Below are positions 8,477 to 16,827 of a stretch of 64,000 bases of DNA, piece by piece (within the stretch, counting starts at the first letter, position 1; each line of letters begins with the position of its first letter). This stretch comes from Leucobacter tenebrionis (lineage in GTDB: Bacteria > Actinomycetota > Actinomycetes > Actinomycetales > Microbacteriaceae), in contig NZ_CP082322.1 in NCBI RefSeq assembly GCF_019884725.1, forward strand, positions 3,224,001 to 3,288,000, written 5' to 3'. The translations under genes were made by a program, and so were the position numbers. The notes under the pieces were generated by a model that had not been told where the DNA came from, did no database searches, and was given only the letters and a program-made list of their open reading frames with translations.

Positions 8477-9418
8477 ATGGCTGATTCGAACATTCAGAGC
8501 GTGACCTTCCGCAACCCCGACATGTACTGGGACATGGCGGCCGACATCTACCTTCCGGCCGGATTCGACGAGAACGCGAGCTACCCCGCGGTCGTCGCGG
8601 CTCATCCGATCGGCAGCTGCAAGGAGCAGACCGCGGGCAATATCTACGCGACGGCGCTCGCAGAGGCCGGTTACGTGGCCATCGCCTTCGACGCGAGCTT
8701 CCAGGGCGAGAGCGGCGGCGAGCCCCGCAGGCTCGAGGACCCGGCTCAGCGAGTTGAGGATTTCAGCCGGGTGGTCGACTACCTCGTGACGCTGCCCTAC
8801 GTCGACGCCGACCGCATCGGCGTGCTCGGCGTCTGCGGCGGCGGAGGTTACGCCTGGGCCGCCGCCAAGACTGAGAAGCGCTTCAAGGCCGTGGTCTCGG
8901 CGACCGGCGTGAACTACGGGCGCATGTCGCGGGAGAACTCCGCTGCTGCCGGCGGGACGATCGAGGCGCTGCGGGCGATCGCCGCCCAGCGCAGCGCCGA
9001 GATCCGCGGCGAGGCCGAGAGCTCGATGAATGCCGCGCTCGCGCCCTCCGCAGAGGCGGCGCAGCAGATCGGCGACATCGACGTGATCGAGGCGTACGAC
9101 TACTACTGCACGCCGCGCGCGCAGCACCCGAACGGCACCGCCACCTTCGAGGTCGCTCACGGGGCTTCCGTGATGGCGTGGGACGCCTTCCACCTGGCCG
9201 ACGAGCTCCTCGACCAGCCCCTGCTCGTGATCGTCGGGGATAAGCAGGGCGCGTTCGGCGCCTACCGCGACGGCCACGAGATCTACGAGCGCGCGGCCTC
9301 TGCCGACAAGCAGCTGCTCGTGATCGAGGGCGCCTCGCACTACGACATCTACGACCGGCCGAACGGCGCGGGCAAGGCCGTCGAGGCTGCTGTGCCCTTC
9401 TTCCAGAAGCACCTGTAA
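8477..9418 (+). CDS. Alpha/beta hydrolase (dienelactone hydrolase/YcjY-like)
   Basis: This 313-residue protein has the YcjY-like pattern: early strand LPAGFDENASYPAVVAAHPIGSCKEQ, nucleophile elbow GVCGGGGY (about residue 120, Cys rather than Ser, as in dienelactone hydrolases), acid in LLVIVGDKQGAF and catalytic His in GASHYDIYD. Cytoplasmic ester or lactone hydrolysis is expected; the substrate is unknown. The start at 8477 was chosen over 8354 because the longer form would run through the operator sites and because AGGAGAAACCG gives a ribosome-binding site. The paired palindromes make it the likely target of the MmyB-type regulator. Confidence 0.82.
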   Translation: MADSNIQSVTFRNPDMYWDMAADIYLPAGFDENASYPAVVAAHPIGSCKEQTAGNIYATALAEAGYVAIAFDASFQGESGGEPRRLEDPAQRVEDFSRVVDYLVTLPYVDADRIGVLGVCGGGGYAWAAAKTEKRFKAVVSATGVNYGRMSRENSAAAGGTIEALRAIAAQRSAEIRGEAESSMNAALAPSAEAAQQIGDIDVIEAYDYYCTPRAQHPNGTATFEVAHGASVMAWDAFHLADELLDQPLLVIVGDKQGAFGAYRDGHEIYERAASADKQLLVIEGASHYDIYDRPNGAGKAVEAAVPFFQKHL

Positions 9419-9432
9419 AGAGTCTCCCCGCG

Positions 9433-9478
9433 CTGTGCCCGCTCCGGTCGGTTTTCAAATCGATCCGAGCGGGCACAG
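9433..9478. terminator. Intergenic hairpin after the hydrolase gene
   Basis: A perfect 12-bp stem (CTGTGCCCGCTC at 9433-9444 pairing with 9467-9478) with a second partly paired section inside the loop. It starts 15 nt after the hydrolase stop. No T-run follows, as is usual in high-GC actinobacteria. Confidence 0.6.
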
Positions 9479-9512
9479 TTGAGTGAAGGGGGAGATGAGG
9501 ATCGGGGGAGGG

Positions 9513-10574
9513 ATGGCCGCTCGCAGCGAGGTGAAGCGCAGCCGGAGCGCCGGCGCGGCGCGGCGGCTCCCCATCTCCCGGGAACCGGCGGGCGACGGTT
9601 TCATCTACCGTCTGAACGGGCGCAGGATCACGAAGCGCTCCGAGATCGAGCGCCTGGACGCGCTCGCCGTGCCGCCGGCGTGGGCCGATGTCGAGATCGC
9701 GCGTTCCCCGAGGGCCAAGGTGCAGGCGCGCGGCATCGACGCCGCCGGGCGCACGCAGACGATCTACCACCCCGCCTTCAGACGCAGACAGGATCGGCGC
9801 AAGTTCGCGAGGCTCGAGCGCTTCGGCGCAGCGCTGCCCGCGCTGCGCGCAGCCGTCGACCGCGACCTGCGCAGGCGCCGTCTGAACCGCGACCGCGTGA
9901 CCGCCTGCGCGGTGCGACTCATCGATCGGCAGCTCTTCCGCGTCGGGAGCGCGCGCTATGCCGAGCAGCATCGCAGCTACGGGGTGACCACCCTGCGGGC
10001 GCAGCATCTCGATGCCACGACCACCTCGGTCGGTTTCGACTTCGTCGGCAAGAGCGGCAAGCGGCAGCGCGGGCGCATCAGGGATACGCGCGTCGCCCGC
10101 CTGATCGCACAGCTCGAGGAGCTGCCCGGACCCGAGGTGTTCCGCTTCTTCGATGAGGACGGAGTGGTGCAGCGGCTGCGCAGCCGCCACGTCAACGCCT
10201 ACGTGAAGCGGCACATGGGCGAGGAGTTCACGGCCAAGGACTTCCGCACCTGGGGCGGCACCGTGGTCGTGGCCTCGGCGCTGCTCGACCTCTCGGAGGA
10301 GCAGCTGGCGTCGGCGAGGGCGCGCACGGATGCGCTGCGGGCGGCCGTCCGCGAGGCGGCGGCAAGACTCGGCAACACCCCGGCCGTCACCCGCTCCTCG
10401 TACGTCGATCCGCGGGTCATGGAGGCCGCCGACCGGCCCGAGGTGCTCGCGCGCGTGCAGCGCTCGCTCGCCGGACGGCGATCCCGCCGCTTTCTCGACC
10501 CCGGCGAGCAGGGCACGCTCGCCCTGCTCGCCGAGATGAGCACGACCTCTACGAGTCGCCGAGCTGCTCGCTGA
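9513..10574 (+). CDS. DNA topoisomerase IB (poxvirus-like, bacterial)
   Basis: This is a roughly 353-residue type IB topoisomerase. The N-terminal DNA-binding part contains FIYRLNGRRITKRSEIERLDALAVPPAW split across residues 30-60. The catalytic core has RVGSARYAEQHRSYGVTTL, the conserved Arg/Lys in SGKRQRGRI, KDFRTWGGT, and active-site Tyr in NTPAVTRSSYVDPRV. It relaxes supercoils through a 3'-phosphotyrosine intermediate. In-frame starts exist at GTG 9483, ATG 9495 and ATG 9513; the last is farthest from the hairpin and is preferred weakly. Its last 26 nt overlap the convergent GT2/DUF2795 gene. Confidence 0.9.
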   Translation: MAARSEVKRSRSAGAARRLPISREPAGDGFIYRLNGRRITKRSEIERLDALAVPPAWADVEIARSPRAKVQARGIDAAGRTQTIYHPAFRRRQDRRKFARLERFGAALPALRAAVDRDLRRRRLNRDRVTACAVRLIDRQLFRVGSARYAEQHRSYGVTTLRAQHLDATTTSVGFDFVGKSGKRQRGRIRDTRVARLIAQLEELPGPEVFRFFDEDGVVQRLRSRHVNAYVKRHMGEEFTAKDFRTWGGTVVVASALLDLSEEQLASARARTDALRAAVREAAARLGNTPAVTRSSYVDPRVMEAADRPEVLARVQRSLAGRRSRRFLDPGEQGTLALLAEMSTTSTSRRAAR

Positions 10575-10743
10575 CCGCGGTCGGCGAGTCGTACTCGCGA
10601 TCCGGCAGTCCGTCGAGCGCGTCGCAGACCGCTTGATCGGCCCCGGCGTCTTTCGCGACCCGCAGCAGATCCTGCTTGGAGGCCGGATAGTCGACTCCTC
10701 CCAGGTGCTTCTGGATCTGAACGGGATTGGGCTGCTCGGGCAT
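10549..10743 (-). CDS. DUF2795 small protein (internal in-frame start)
   Basis: This 64-residue protein has the DUF2795 pattern: QIQKHLGGVDYPASKQDLLRVAKDAGAD, then DALDGLPDREYDSPTAVSEQLG. Small DUF2795 proteins are widespread in actinobacteria; function is unknown and they are often found among stress genes. The ATG at 10743 is preceded by AAAGGAGG with 5-nt spacing, one of the best ribosome-binding sites in the window. It lies in the same frame as the upstream GT2 gene, which has no stop codon before it. The 3' end overlaps the convergent topoisomerase gene by 26 nt. Confidence 0.8.
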   Translation of the reverse strand: MPEQPNPVQIQKHLGGVDYPASKQDLLRVAKDAGADQAVCDALDGLPDREYDSPTAVSEQLGDS

Positions 10744-11727
10744 GAGCGCCTCCTTTCTTCTCGGGGATGGTTCGGGATCGGGATCCGGTGGGGACGGATC
10801 GGGATCGGGTGGGGAGGGATCGGGATCGTCGTCGGGCGGGGGCGGACCGGGATCGGCGTCGGGCCGGGGGAAGACGATGTCGCTCACCTCGACGCGGCGG
10901 TCGGTCACGGTGGTCGGGGCCTCGAGATGCACGGCGCCGCTCGGCAGCACGCCGGCACCGCCGGCCCGCTCCATGACGCGCCACTGCGCGACCCGATCCT
11001 CGCCCGCATGCTGGGGCGGCAGCCGCCGCCAGAACTCGAAGCCGCCCGCCTCGACGAGCGCTCGCCGGTCGAACAGCACGCACGCGCCGATCCAGGCGAT
11101 CCGATAGAGCAGCCGGTCGTCGTCGCGCAGCCGCTGCTGCCGCGCCAGATGCGCGGGGTTGGCGGCGTTGTGCAGCGGCCACCGTTCGAAGGCATCGAGC
11201 CACGGCCGGACGCGCTCGGGGGCGACCTGCCCGTGCGGCCAGGGTTCGAACCGCTCCGTCTCCTCGGGTCTCACGTCGCCGAGGTGCGAGAGGCCCTGCA
11301 CGGCGTACCCGACGAGTCCGCACTCGGCCTCGCTCATCGCGGCGTCGAGGCGCCCGAGCGCACCCGGTTCGAGCCAGACGTCGTCGTCGAGGAAGAGCAC
11401 GCGGTCGGCCGAGGCGCAGTCGAGCAGGAACTGCCGCTGCTCGGCCATGCCCCGCCGCGGCAGGTGCCGGCGAAGCTCGACGGGCCTGCCCTCGGCCTCC
11501 AGCACGCGCATCATGGCGCACACCGCGGGTGCGCGGTCGACCCCCTCCTCGGACTGGTCGCTGATGATCACGGCGAAGGGCGGATCCTGCTGCGCGGCGA
11601 GCCCGGCGAGGGTCACCGCGAGCTCCGCCGTGCGGCCGGCGGTCGGGATGAGCACGTCGATGCGCGGCTGCGGAGCGGGGGCCGGATCAGCCCACCGCGC
11701 GGCGCCTCGACGAGTGCCGGGGTTCAT
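10549..11727 (-). CDS. GT2 glycosyltransferase fused in frame to a C-terminal DUF2795 domain
   Basis: The frame is open for 392 residues. Residues about 20-290 form a GT-A family 2 glycosyltransferase: RIDVLIPTAGRTAELAVTL, VIISDQSEEG, LFLDDDVWLEPGAL (metal-binding DDD), and a late GEDRVAQWRVM acceptor region. About 30 residues rich in Pro-Asp-Ser repeats follow, then the whole DUF2795 domain (last 64 residues) with no stop between. A strong internal ribosome-binding site precedes the DUF2795 methionine, so both the fusion and the free domain may be made. The ATG at 11727 overlaps the sugar-kinase stop by 4 nt. It is probably a glycosyltransferase of the heptose locus; donor and acceptor are unknown. 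Confidence 0.78.
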   Translation of the reverse strand: MNPGTRRGAARWADPAPAPQPRIDVLIPTAGRTAELAVTLAGLAAQQDPPFAVIISDQSEEGVDRAPAVCAMMRVLEAEGRPVELRRHLPRRGMAEQRQFLLDCASADRVLFLDDDVWLEPGALGRLDAAMSEAECGLVGYAVQGLSHLGDVRPEETERFEPWPHGQVAPERVRPWLDAFERWPLHNAANPAHLARQQRLRDDDRLLYRIAWIGACVLFDRRALVEAGGFEFWRRLPPQHAGEDRVAQWRVMERAGGAGVLPSGAVHLEAPTTVTDRRVEVSDIVFPRPDADPGPPPPDDDPDPSPPDPDPSPPDPDPEPSPRRKEALMPEQPNPVQIQKHLGGVDYPASKQDLLRVAKDAGADQAVCDALDGLPDREYDSPTAVSEQLGDS

Positions 11728-12725
11728 CGCCGTACCGCTTCCGCCTCGCGCGAGAACCACTCGCCGAGCTCTTCGATGGAGCAGACGCAGGTACCCGCGC
11801 GCTGCACGGCCACGCTCGCAGCCCCCTGCGCGAACGTCGCGGCGTCCTCCAGCGAGACCCCGGCGGCGCGGGCGGTCGTGATGGCCGCGGCGAAGACATC
11901 GCCGGCGCCGGAGGCGTGCCGCTCGGGGGCGGGCTCGGCATAGGTGCGCACGGGATCGCCGTCGCGTCGGAGCAGCACCGTGCCGGTGCGGTCGAGCGTG
12001 ACGGCGACCGTCGCGGCGCCGGTGGCTTCGAGCAGGGTCTCGGTGGCGGCGATCGCGCGCTGCGCCCGCTCGTCGCCCGAGCCGAGCGAGACGCCCGGCA
12101 GCGTCTCCGCCTCGGCTGCGTTGGGGGTGACGATGTCGGGGCGCAGATCGCGCCAGCGCCCGGGCCGGTGCGCGTCGACCACGATGAGCGCGGGGCGGGG
12201 CATGCGAGCGAGCCGCTCCACCACGAAGTCGTCGAGCAGCGTCGACCCGTAGTCGCAGACGAGCAGGGCGTCGCTGTTCTTCACCGCCCGTTCCGCGCGC
12301 TCGCAGAACTCCTCCCTGACTTTGAGCGGCCACGCCTCGTCGCGATCCTGATCGAGGCGCAGCAGCACGTGGTCGTCGACCGTCACGCGCACCTTGGTCG
12401 TGGTGCTCGCACCCGCGACGCCTGCGAGGTCGGACACGTCGACGCCAGCAGCCGAGAGCTGCGCGCGCAGCTCCGCGGCCGCGTCGTCGGCGCCGACGAC
12501 CCCGACGGCCCTCGCCCGCGCGCCGAGGGCCGCGAGGTTGAGGGCGGTGTTCGCGGAACCGCCGGGCGCCTCGGTGCGGTCGATGAGGTGCACCACCGGT
12601 GCCGGGGCCTCCCTGGCGACGCGCTCGGCGCTGCCGTTCCACCACCCGTCGAGCAGGTAGTCGCCGATCACGGTCACGCGCGGACGGGCAGTGCGCACCC
12701 GCTCGATGCACTCTTCAGGACTCAT
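11724..12725 (-). CDS. PfkB-family sugar kinase, HldA/HldE-kinase-like
   Basis: This 333-residue ribokinase-fold enzyme has an N-terminus of heptose-kinase type (VIGDYLLDGWWNGSAERVARE, then APAPVV), the GGSANTALNLAALGA sugar-binding segment and the catalytic HASGAGDVFAAAI motif near residue 280 (Asp as base). HldA-type kinases phosphorylate D-glycero-beta-D-manno-heptose 7-phosphate at C1. A second kinase of this type is fused in the HldE-like gene at 14840-16195, so the locus carries two. It starts at an ATG with GGGAGG upstream, divergent from the GT9 gene at 12844, and is coupled to the GT2 gene by a 4-nt overlap. Another sugar substrate is possible. Confidence 0.83.
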   Translation of the reverse strand: MSPEECIERVRTARPRVTVIGDYLLDGWWNGSAERVAREAPAPVVHLIDRTEAPGGSANTALNLAALGARARAVGVVGADDAAAELRAQLSAAGVDVSDLAGVAGASTTTKVRVTVDDHVLLRLDQDRDEAWPLKVREEFCERAERAVKNSDALLVCDYGSTLLDDFVVERLARMPRPALIVVDAHRPGRWRDLRPDIVTPNAAEAETLPGVSLGSGDERAQRAIAATETLLEATGAATVAVTLDRTGTVLLRRDGDPVRTYAEPAPERHASGAGDVFAAAITTARAAGVSLEDAATFAQGAASVAVQRAGTCVCSIEELGEWFSREAEAVRR

Positions 12726-12843
12726 GGTCGTGGCCTCCCTTCGGGCTCCGGACTTTCACGTTTGCGGTCCTCGACTCGCGGGCATGAGAAGAGGAGAGGA
12801 TCTTGCGGCGCCCGGCGCCGAGACGTTGGAGAGGAGCGACACG

Positions 12844-14079
12844 ATGCGCTGGAGACGACGAGAAGACGACCGCGGCGCGACGACGGAGCCGGACGCGCTC
12901 GCGGTCGCCCCGCTGGGCGCCCGCCTGGAGGGGGTGCGTCGCATCGCGGTGCTGCGCGCGGGCGGCCTGGGCGACCTGCTGTTCACGCTCCCCGCGATCC
13001 GCGCGCTCTCCGCCGCCTACCCCGATGCCGAGGTGACCCTGCTCGGTACCCGGCTCGCTGCGGACCTGCTGCAGCGCCGCGAGGGCTCCCCGCACCGGGT
13101 CGTGCCGTTGCCGGTCGTGCCGGGGGTGGGCGCCGACCCGGGCGAGCGCGGCGACGGGCCCGGCATCGCGACCTTCCTCGAGCAGCAGCGGCTCGTCGGC
13201 TACGACCTCGCCGCGCAGATGCACGGGGGCGGCCGCTTCTCGAACGCGTTCCTGCTCGAACTCGGCGCCCGCTGCACGATCGGCACGCGCACGCCTGATG
13301 CCGCCCAGCTCGACCGCAGCATCGACTACGTCTACTCGCAGCACGAGGTGATGCGGTGGCTCGAGGTCGCAGGGCTCGTGGGGGCCGCTCCCGTGGAGCT
13401 GGAGCCGCGCGTGGGCGTCACGGAGATCGAGCGCGAGCTCGGTGAGAGCTTCAGGGGCGAGGATCGGAGGCCGATGGTCGCGATGCATCCGGGAGCGACG
13501 GATCCCCGCAGGCGCTGGCCGGTCTCGCACTTCGCGGAGCTCGCCACGGAGCTCGCTCGCGAGGGGGTGAGAGTCGTGCTGATCGGCAGCGCCGATGACG
13601 AACGGCGGCTGTGCGGGCGCATCGTCGACGCCCTGGGCTTCGACGCGGCCGCGACCGGGCTGGTCGAGGACGCCTCGGGGCGCCTGCCGATGCCCGAGCT
13701 GGTGGGGCTGCTGAGCGCGGCCGATGTGATGGTCGGCAACGATAGCGGACCGCGCCACCTCGCTCAAGCCGTCGGCACCCGCACCGCCTCGATCTTCTGG
13801 TGCGGCAACATGCTCAACGCGGGCCCGTTCCCGCGGCAGCGGCACCGCACCCGGATCTCGTGGACCGCCCGGTGCCCGGTCTGCGGCATCGACTGCACGC
13901 CCGAGCGGGTGGCCGTGGAGCGCTGCGAGCACGACGTCTCCTTCGTCGACGACGTGCCGGTCGAGGCCGTGCTCGCCGACGTGCGCGAGCTGCTCGCGGG
14001 GGCGCACAGCGATCCCGAGGCCGGCAGCGATCCCGCCATCCGCAGCGGTCCCGCGGCGCGCACTCATCCCGCGCGGTGA
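12844..14079 (+). CDS. GT9-family glycosyltransferase (heptosyltransferase-like)
   Basis: This 411-residue GT-B enzyme has GT9 signatures: [21 protein letters not shown] at about 35-55, VAMHPGATDPRRRWP (P-loop-like nucleotide-binding turn) mid-protein, and LSAADVMVGNDSGPRHLAQAVG in the C-terminal donor site. GT9 enzymes transfer heptose from ADP-heptose. A four-Cys patch follows (ARCPVCGIDC, then RCEHD), possibly metal-binding. The ATG at 12844 was chosen for the AGAGGAG ribosome-binding site; an in-frame ATG at 12784 lacks one. It is transcribed alone on the plus strand, divergent from the sugar kinase and convergent with the SDR at the end of the heptose operon. Confidence 0.85.
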   Translation: MRWRRREDDRGATTEPDALAVAPLGARLEGVRRIAVLRAGGLGDLLFTLPAIRALSAAYPDAEVTLLGTRLAADLLQRREGSPHRVVPLPVVPGVGADPGERGDGPGIATFLEQQRLVGYDLAAQMHGGGRFSNAFLLELGARCTIGTRTPDAAQLDRSIDYVYSQHEVMRWLEVAGLVGAAPVELEPRVGVTEIERELGESFRGEDRRPMVAMHPGATDPRRRWPVSHFAELATELAREGVRVVLIGSADDERRLCGRIVDALGFDAAATGLVEDASGRLPMPELVGLLSAADVMVGNDSGPRHLAQAVGTRTASIFWCGNMLNAGPFPRQRHRTRISWTARCPVCGIDCTPERVAVERCEHDVSFVDDVPVEAVLADVRELLAGAHSDPEAGSDPAIRSGPAARTHPAR

Positions 14080-14090
14080 GACCGCGCGGC

Positions 14091-14801
14091 TCACGGCCAC
14101 GACGGCTCCTCCTCCGGGCAGATCATGAGCTCGCGCACCTCGCAGTGGGGCGGCTGCTGCAGCGCGAAGATGACGGCGCGAGCCACGTCGGAGGGCTCGT
14201 TCAGCTGCGCATCCGGCGCCGGCCGGTACTGCTCGGGGCGGTCGTCGAAGAAGCTCGTGCGCATGCCGGCCGGAACCAGCGTGGTGACGCCGAGGCGTCC
14301 CTTCGTCTCGGCCGCGAGCGCGCGGGAGAAGCCCAGCACGCCGAACTTCGAGGCGCAGTAGGCGGTGGCGTCGGGCAGCGCTCGCAGCGCGAGCGACGAG
14401 GCGACGGTGACCACGCGTCCGTGCGAACGAGCGATATAGGGGAGCGCGGCGCGCACCGCGGCGACCGTTCCGAGCAGGTTGACGTTGATCACGCGCTCCC
14501 ACTCGTCGGCGGCGACATCCTCGAGCTTGCCGCAGCGGTCGATCCCCGCGGCGGTGACGATCGCGTCGATGCCGCCGAGCTGCTCCGCGAGCTCGGCGAC
14601 TGCGCGCTCGAGCGCGGGCCGATCGGAGACATCCGCCGCGCGTGCGGCGAAGCGGTCATCCACCCCGTCGACGTCGAGGTCGATCACCCCGGGTTCGCCC
14701 CCGGCGTCGGCGACGGCCTCGGCTACCGCGGCCCCCAGCCCGGAGGCACCGCCGGTGACGATCACGCGGCCGATGTGGCGGGGGAAGAGTGAGGTGTGCA
14801 T
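14091..14801 (-). CDS. Classical short-chain dehydrogenase/reductase
   Basis: This 236-residue SDR has the cofactor motif TGGASGLG at about residues 13-20, the structural VTAAG, the catalytic Ser in VASSLA and YCASK at about residue 148. It is a classical rather than extended SDR, so it is not an obvious HldD heptose epimerase (those are extended, with GxxGxxG followed by a long C-terminal domain). It is the last gene of the heptose operon, 38 nt after the HldE-like gene, with GGAG 6 nt before the ATG. A role in modifying the sugar or its nucleotide is inferred from position only. Confidence 0.85.
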   Translation of the reverse strand: MHTSLFPRHIGRVIVTGGASGLGAAVAEAVADAGGEPGVIDLDVDGVDDRFAARAADVSDRPALERAVAELAEQLGGIDAIVTAAGIDRCGKLEDVAADEWERVINVNLLGTVAAVRAALPYIARSHGRVVTVASSLALRALPDATAYCASKFGVLGFSRALAAETKGRLGVTTLVPAGMRTSFFDDRPEQYRPAPDAQLNEPSDVARAVIFALQQPPHCEVRELMICPEEEPSWP

Positions 14802-14839
14802 GGAATCTCCAATCATCGAGTCGATCTGATCGTGCGGGC

Positions 14840-16195
14840 TCAGCTCACGCGCGCGAGCGCGGCGGCGAGGCGGGTGGTGGATCTGCCGAGGTGGTAGGGC
14901 ACCGTCACCGCGGCGCCGCCCCAGCTCTGCAGCAGCCTGGCCTCGGGAAGGGCGTCGACGGTGTAGTCCCCGCCCTTCACCCAGATATCGGGTCGCAGCC
15001 GGTCGAGCGCCTGCTCGGGCCCGTCCTCGTCGAAGACGAGCACGGCGTCCACGCAGCTCAGGGCGCGCAGCATCTCCACGCGGTCCTGCTCGCGGATGAG
15101 CGGGCGCTCCGGCCCCTTCAGGCGCCGCACCGAGTCGTCGGAGTTCACGCACACGATCAGGCAGTCGCCCATCTCACGGGCGGCGGCCAGTGTGCGCACG
15201 TGACCGGCGTGCAGCAGATCGAAGCACCCTCCCGAGGCGACCACGGTGCCGCCGCGCTCGTGCACCGCCCGCGCGAGCGCGAAGGCGTCGAGGGGAGCCT
15301 CGGCCTCGGATGGCGCCGAGAACTCCGGCAGCGAGGCGACGCCGCCCGCCGCGAGGTAGTCGCGGGCGGCGGAGACGGCCTCGTGTGCGGCAGTGCGCCG
15401 ATCCGCCCCCCGCGCGAGCGCCACCGCCGCGGCCGCGATGAAGCGGTCGCCCGCGCCGCAGGTGTCGGCGGCGGCGACGGGCTCGGACGGGATCTCGAGC
15501 GGCCCGGCGCCCCGCTCGTGCAGCAGCGCGCCGAGCTCGCCGAGGGTCACCAGCACGGCGGCGCAGCCGTATCGCTCGTGCAACCGCGCGGCCGCCTCCG
15601 CGGCGTGCTCCGGGCCTCGCGCGGTCCCCGCTGCGGCCGTCGCCTCGGGCAGATTCGGGGTGACGAGCTGCGCCGCGGGCACGGGGTCGGCCCCTCGCGG
15701 ATGCGGATCCCACACGAGCGGCACCTCGCCGCCGCGCCGCTGCAGCACCTCGCGCAGCTCCGGGTGCTCGGTGAGACGTCGGCCGTAATCCGAGACGATG
15801 ATCGCCTCGGAATCGGCCACCGCCGAGAGCAGCCGGTCGGTCACGCGAGGGACCGGGGGAGGGTCGCAGCCCTCGTCGATGCGGCACACCGCCTGGTCGG
15901 AGGTGCGCACCCGGCGCTTCACGGGAGTGGGGGCGCCGGAGTCGCAGGCGATCACCGCGACGCCGGGCAGACGCTCGCGGATCCGTTCGGCAGCCTCGTC
16001 GTCGCCGAGCGCCGTGACCAGGCTGACCTCGTGACCGTCGCCCCGCAGCATCGCGGCGACGAGCCCCGCCCCGCCCGCGCGGAACCGGCGGCCCGAGACC
16101 TCGACGACGGGCACGGGCGCGTCGGGGCAGAGCCGCTCGATCCGCCCTTCGACGTCCTCGTCGAGCAGCACGTCTCCGACCACCGTGATCCTCAT
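14840..16195 (-). CDS. hldE: Bifunctional heptose-7-P kinase / heptose-1-P adenylyltransferase (HldE-like)
   Basis: This 451-residue fusion follows the E. coli HldE order. The N-terminal ribokinase domain (about 1-300) has VVGDVLLDEDVEGRIERL, APVPVVEV, a GGAGL sugar-site segment and ADTCGAGDRFIAAAA. The C-terminal nucleotidyltransferase (about 310-451) has SGGCFDLLHAGHVRTLA (HxGH motif), NSDDSVRRLKG and WVKGGDY. It should phosphorylate D-glycero-beta-D-manno-heptose 7-phosphate and, after GmhB acts, adenylate heptose 1-phosphate to ADP-heptose. The ATG overlaps the GmhA stop by 4 nt. With GmhA and GmhB in the same operon, the assignment is strong by fold and context; the exact stereochemistry is inferred. 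Confidence 0.9.
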   Translation of the reverse strand: MRITVVGDVLLDEDVEGRIERLCPDAPVPVVEVSGRRFRAGGAGLVAAMLRGDGHEVSLVTALGDDEAAERIRERLPGVAVIACDSGAPTPVKRRVRTSDQAVCRIDEGCDPPPVPRVTDRLLSAVADSEAIIVSDYGRRLTEHPELREVLQRRGGEVPLVWDPHPRGADPVPAAQLVTPNLPEATAAAGTARGPEHAAEAAARLHERYGCAAVLVTLGELGALLHERGAGPLEIPSEPVAAADTCGAGDRFIAAAAVALARGADRRTAAHEAVSAARDYLAAGGVASLPEFSAPSEAEAPLDAFALARAVHERGGTVVASGGCFDLLHAGHVRTLAAAREMGDCLIVCVNSDDSVRRLKGPERPLIREQDRVEMLRALSCVDAVLVFDEDGPEQALDRLRPDIWVKGGDYTVDALPEARLLQSWGGAAVTVPYHLGRSTTRLAAALARVS

Positions 16196-16827
16196 GACCC
16201 GCTCCTCGCGGAATCGGCGACGCGCTCGTCGAACACCTCGCAGATGGCGTGGATCGCGGCCAGCTGACTCTCCTGCACGTGCGGCGAGGCACCGTCGATG
16301 CAGATCGCGTCGTCGCACACCGTCGTCAGCGGGTTGGGGCCCTCGCCCGTGAGCGCCCAGGTGGTCGCCCCGAGCGCGCGGGCCGCGCGAGCGGCCTCGA
16401 TGAGGTTGCGGCTCGCTCCGCTCGTCGAGATGAGCAGCACCACGTCGCCCGCGCGGGCGTGAGCGCGCACCTGGCGGGCGAAGACCTCGGCGAAGCCGTA
16501 ATCGTTGCCGATCGCGGTGAGGCTCGACGTCTCGGCGTTCAGCGCGATCGCGGAGTAGGCCTCGCGGTCCCCGCGGTACCTGCCGACGAGCTCGGCGGCG
16601 AGGTGCTGGGCCTCGGCCGCCGATCCGCCGTTGCCGGCGACCAGTAGCCGCGCCCCTGAGCGCAGGCGAGTCGCGAGATGGTCCCCCCACTCCTCGAGGT
16701 GCGAGGCGTGACGCATCGCGCAGGCGAGCGCGGCGCGGAGGCCCTCGAGATGAGCGGTGACCCGCTCGCCGCTCGCCGGGTCGTGTCGGCGGTTCTTCCG
16801 GGGTTGAGCAGTCGTCGTGATCGTCAT
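16192..16827 (-). CDS. gmhA: Sedoheptulose-7-phosphate isomerase (GmhA-like SIS domain)
   Basis: This 211-residue single-SIS-domain protein has the GmhA set: GNGGSAAEAQHLAAELVGR (residues about 62-80, including the metal-site Glu), LISTSGASRNLIEA, and QESQLAAIHAICEVFDE near the C-terminus (metal-site Gln and His). It converts sedoheptulose 7-phosphate to D-glycero-D-manno-heptose 7-phosphate, the first step of ADP-heptose synthesis. It is joined by 4-nt overlaps to the GT4 gene before it and the HldE-like gene after it. DiaA-type SIS proteins are related, but the operon context argues for GmhA. Confidence 0.9.
   Translation of the reverse strand: MTITTTAQPRKNRRHDPASGERVTAHLEGLRAALACAMRHASHLEEWGDHLATRLRSGARLLVAGNGGSAAEAQHLAAELVGRYRGDREAYSAIALNAETSSLTAIGNDYGFAEVFARQVRAHARAGDVVLLISTSGASRNLIEAARAARALGATTWALTGEGPNPLTTVCDDAICIDGASPHVQESQLAAIHAICEVFDERVADSARSGS

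Noticed and set aside
14091-14801. SDR as HldD heptose epimerase
   Set aside because: It has classical SDR motifs and length (236 residues); HldD is an extended SDR of about 310 residues.
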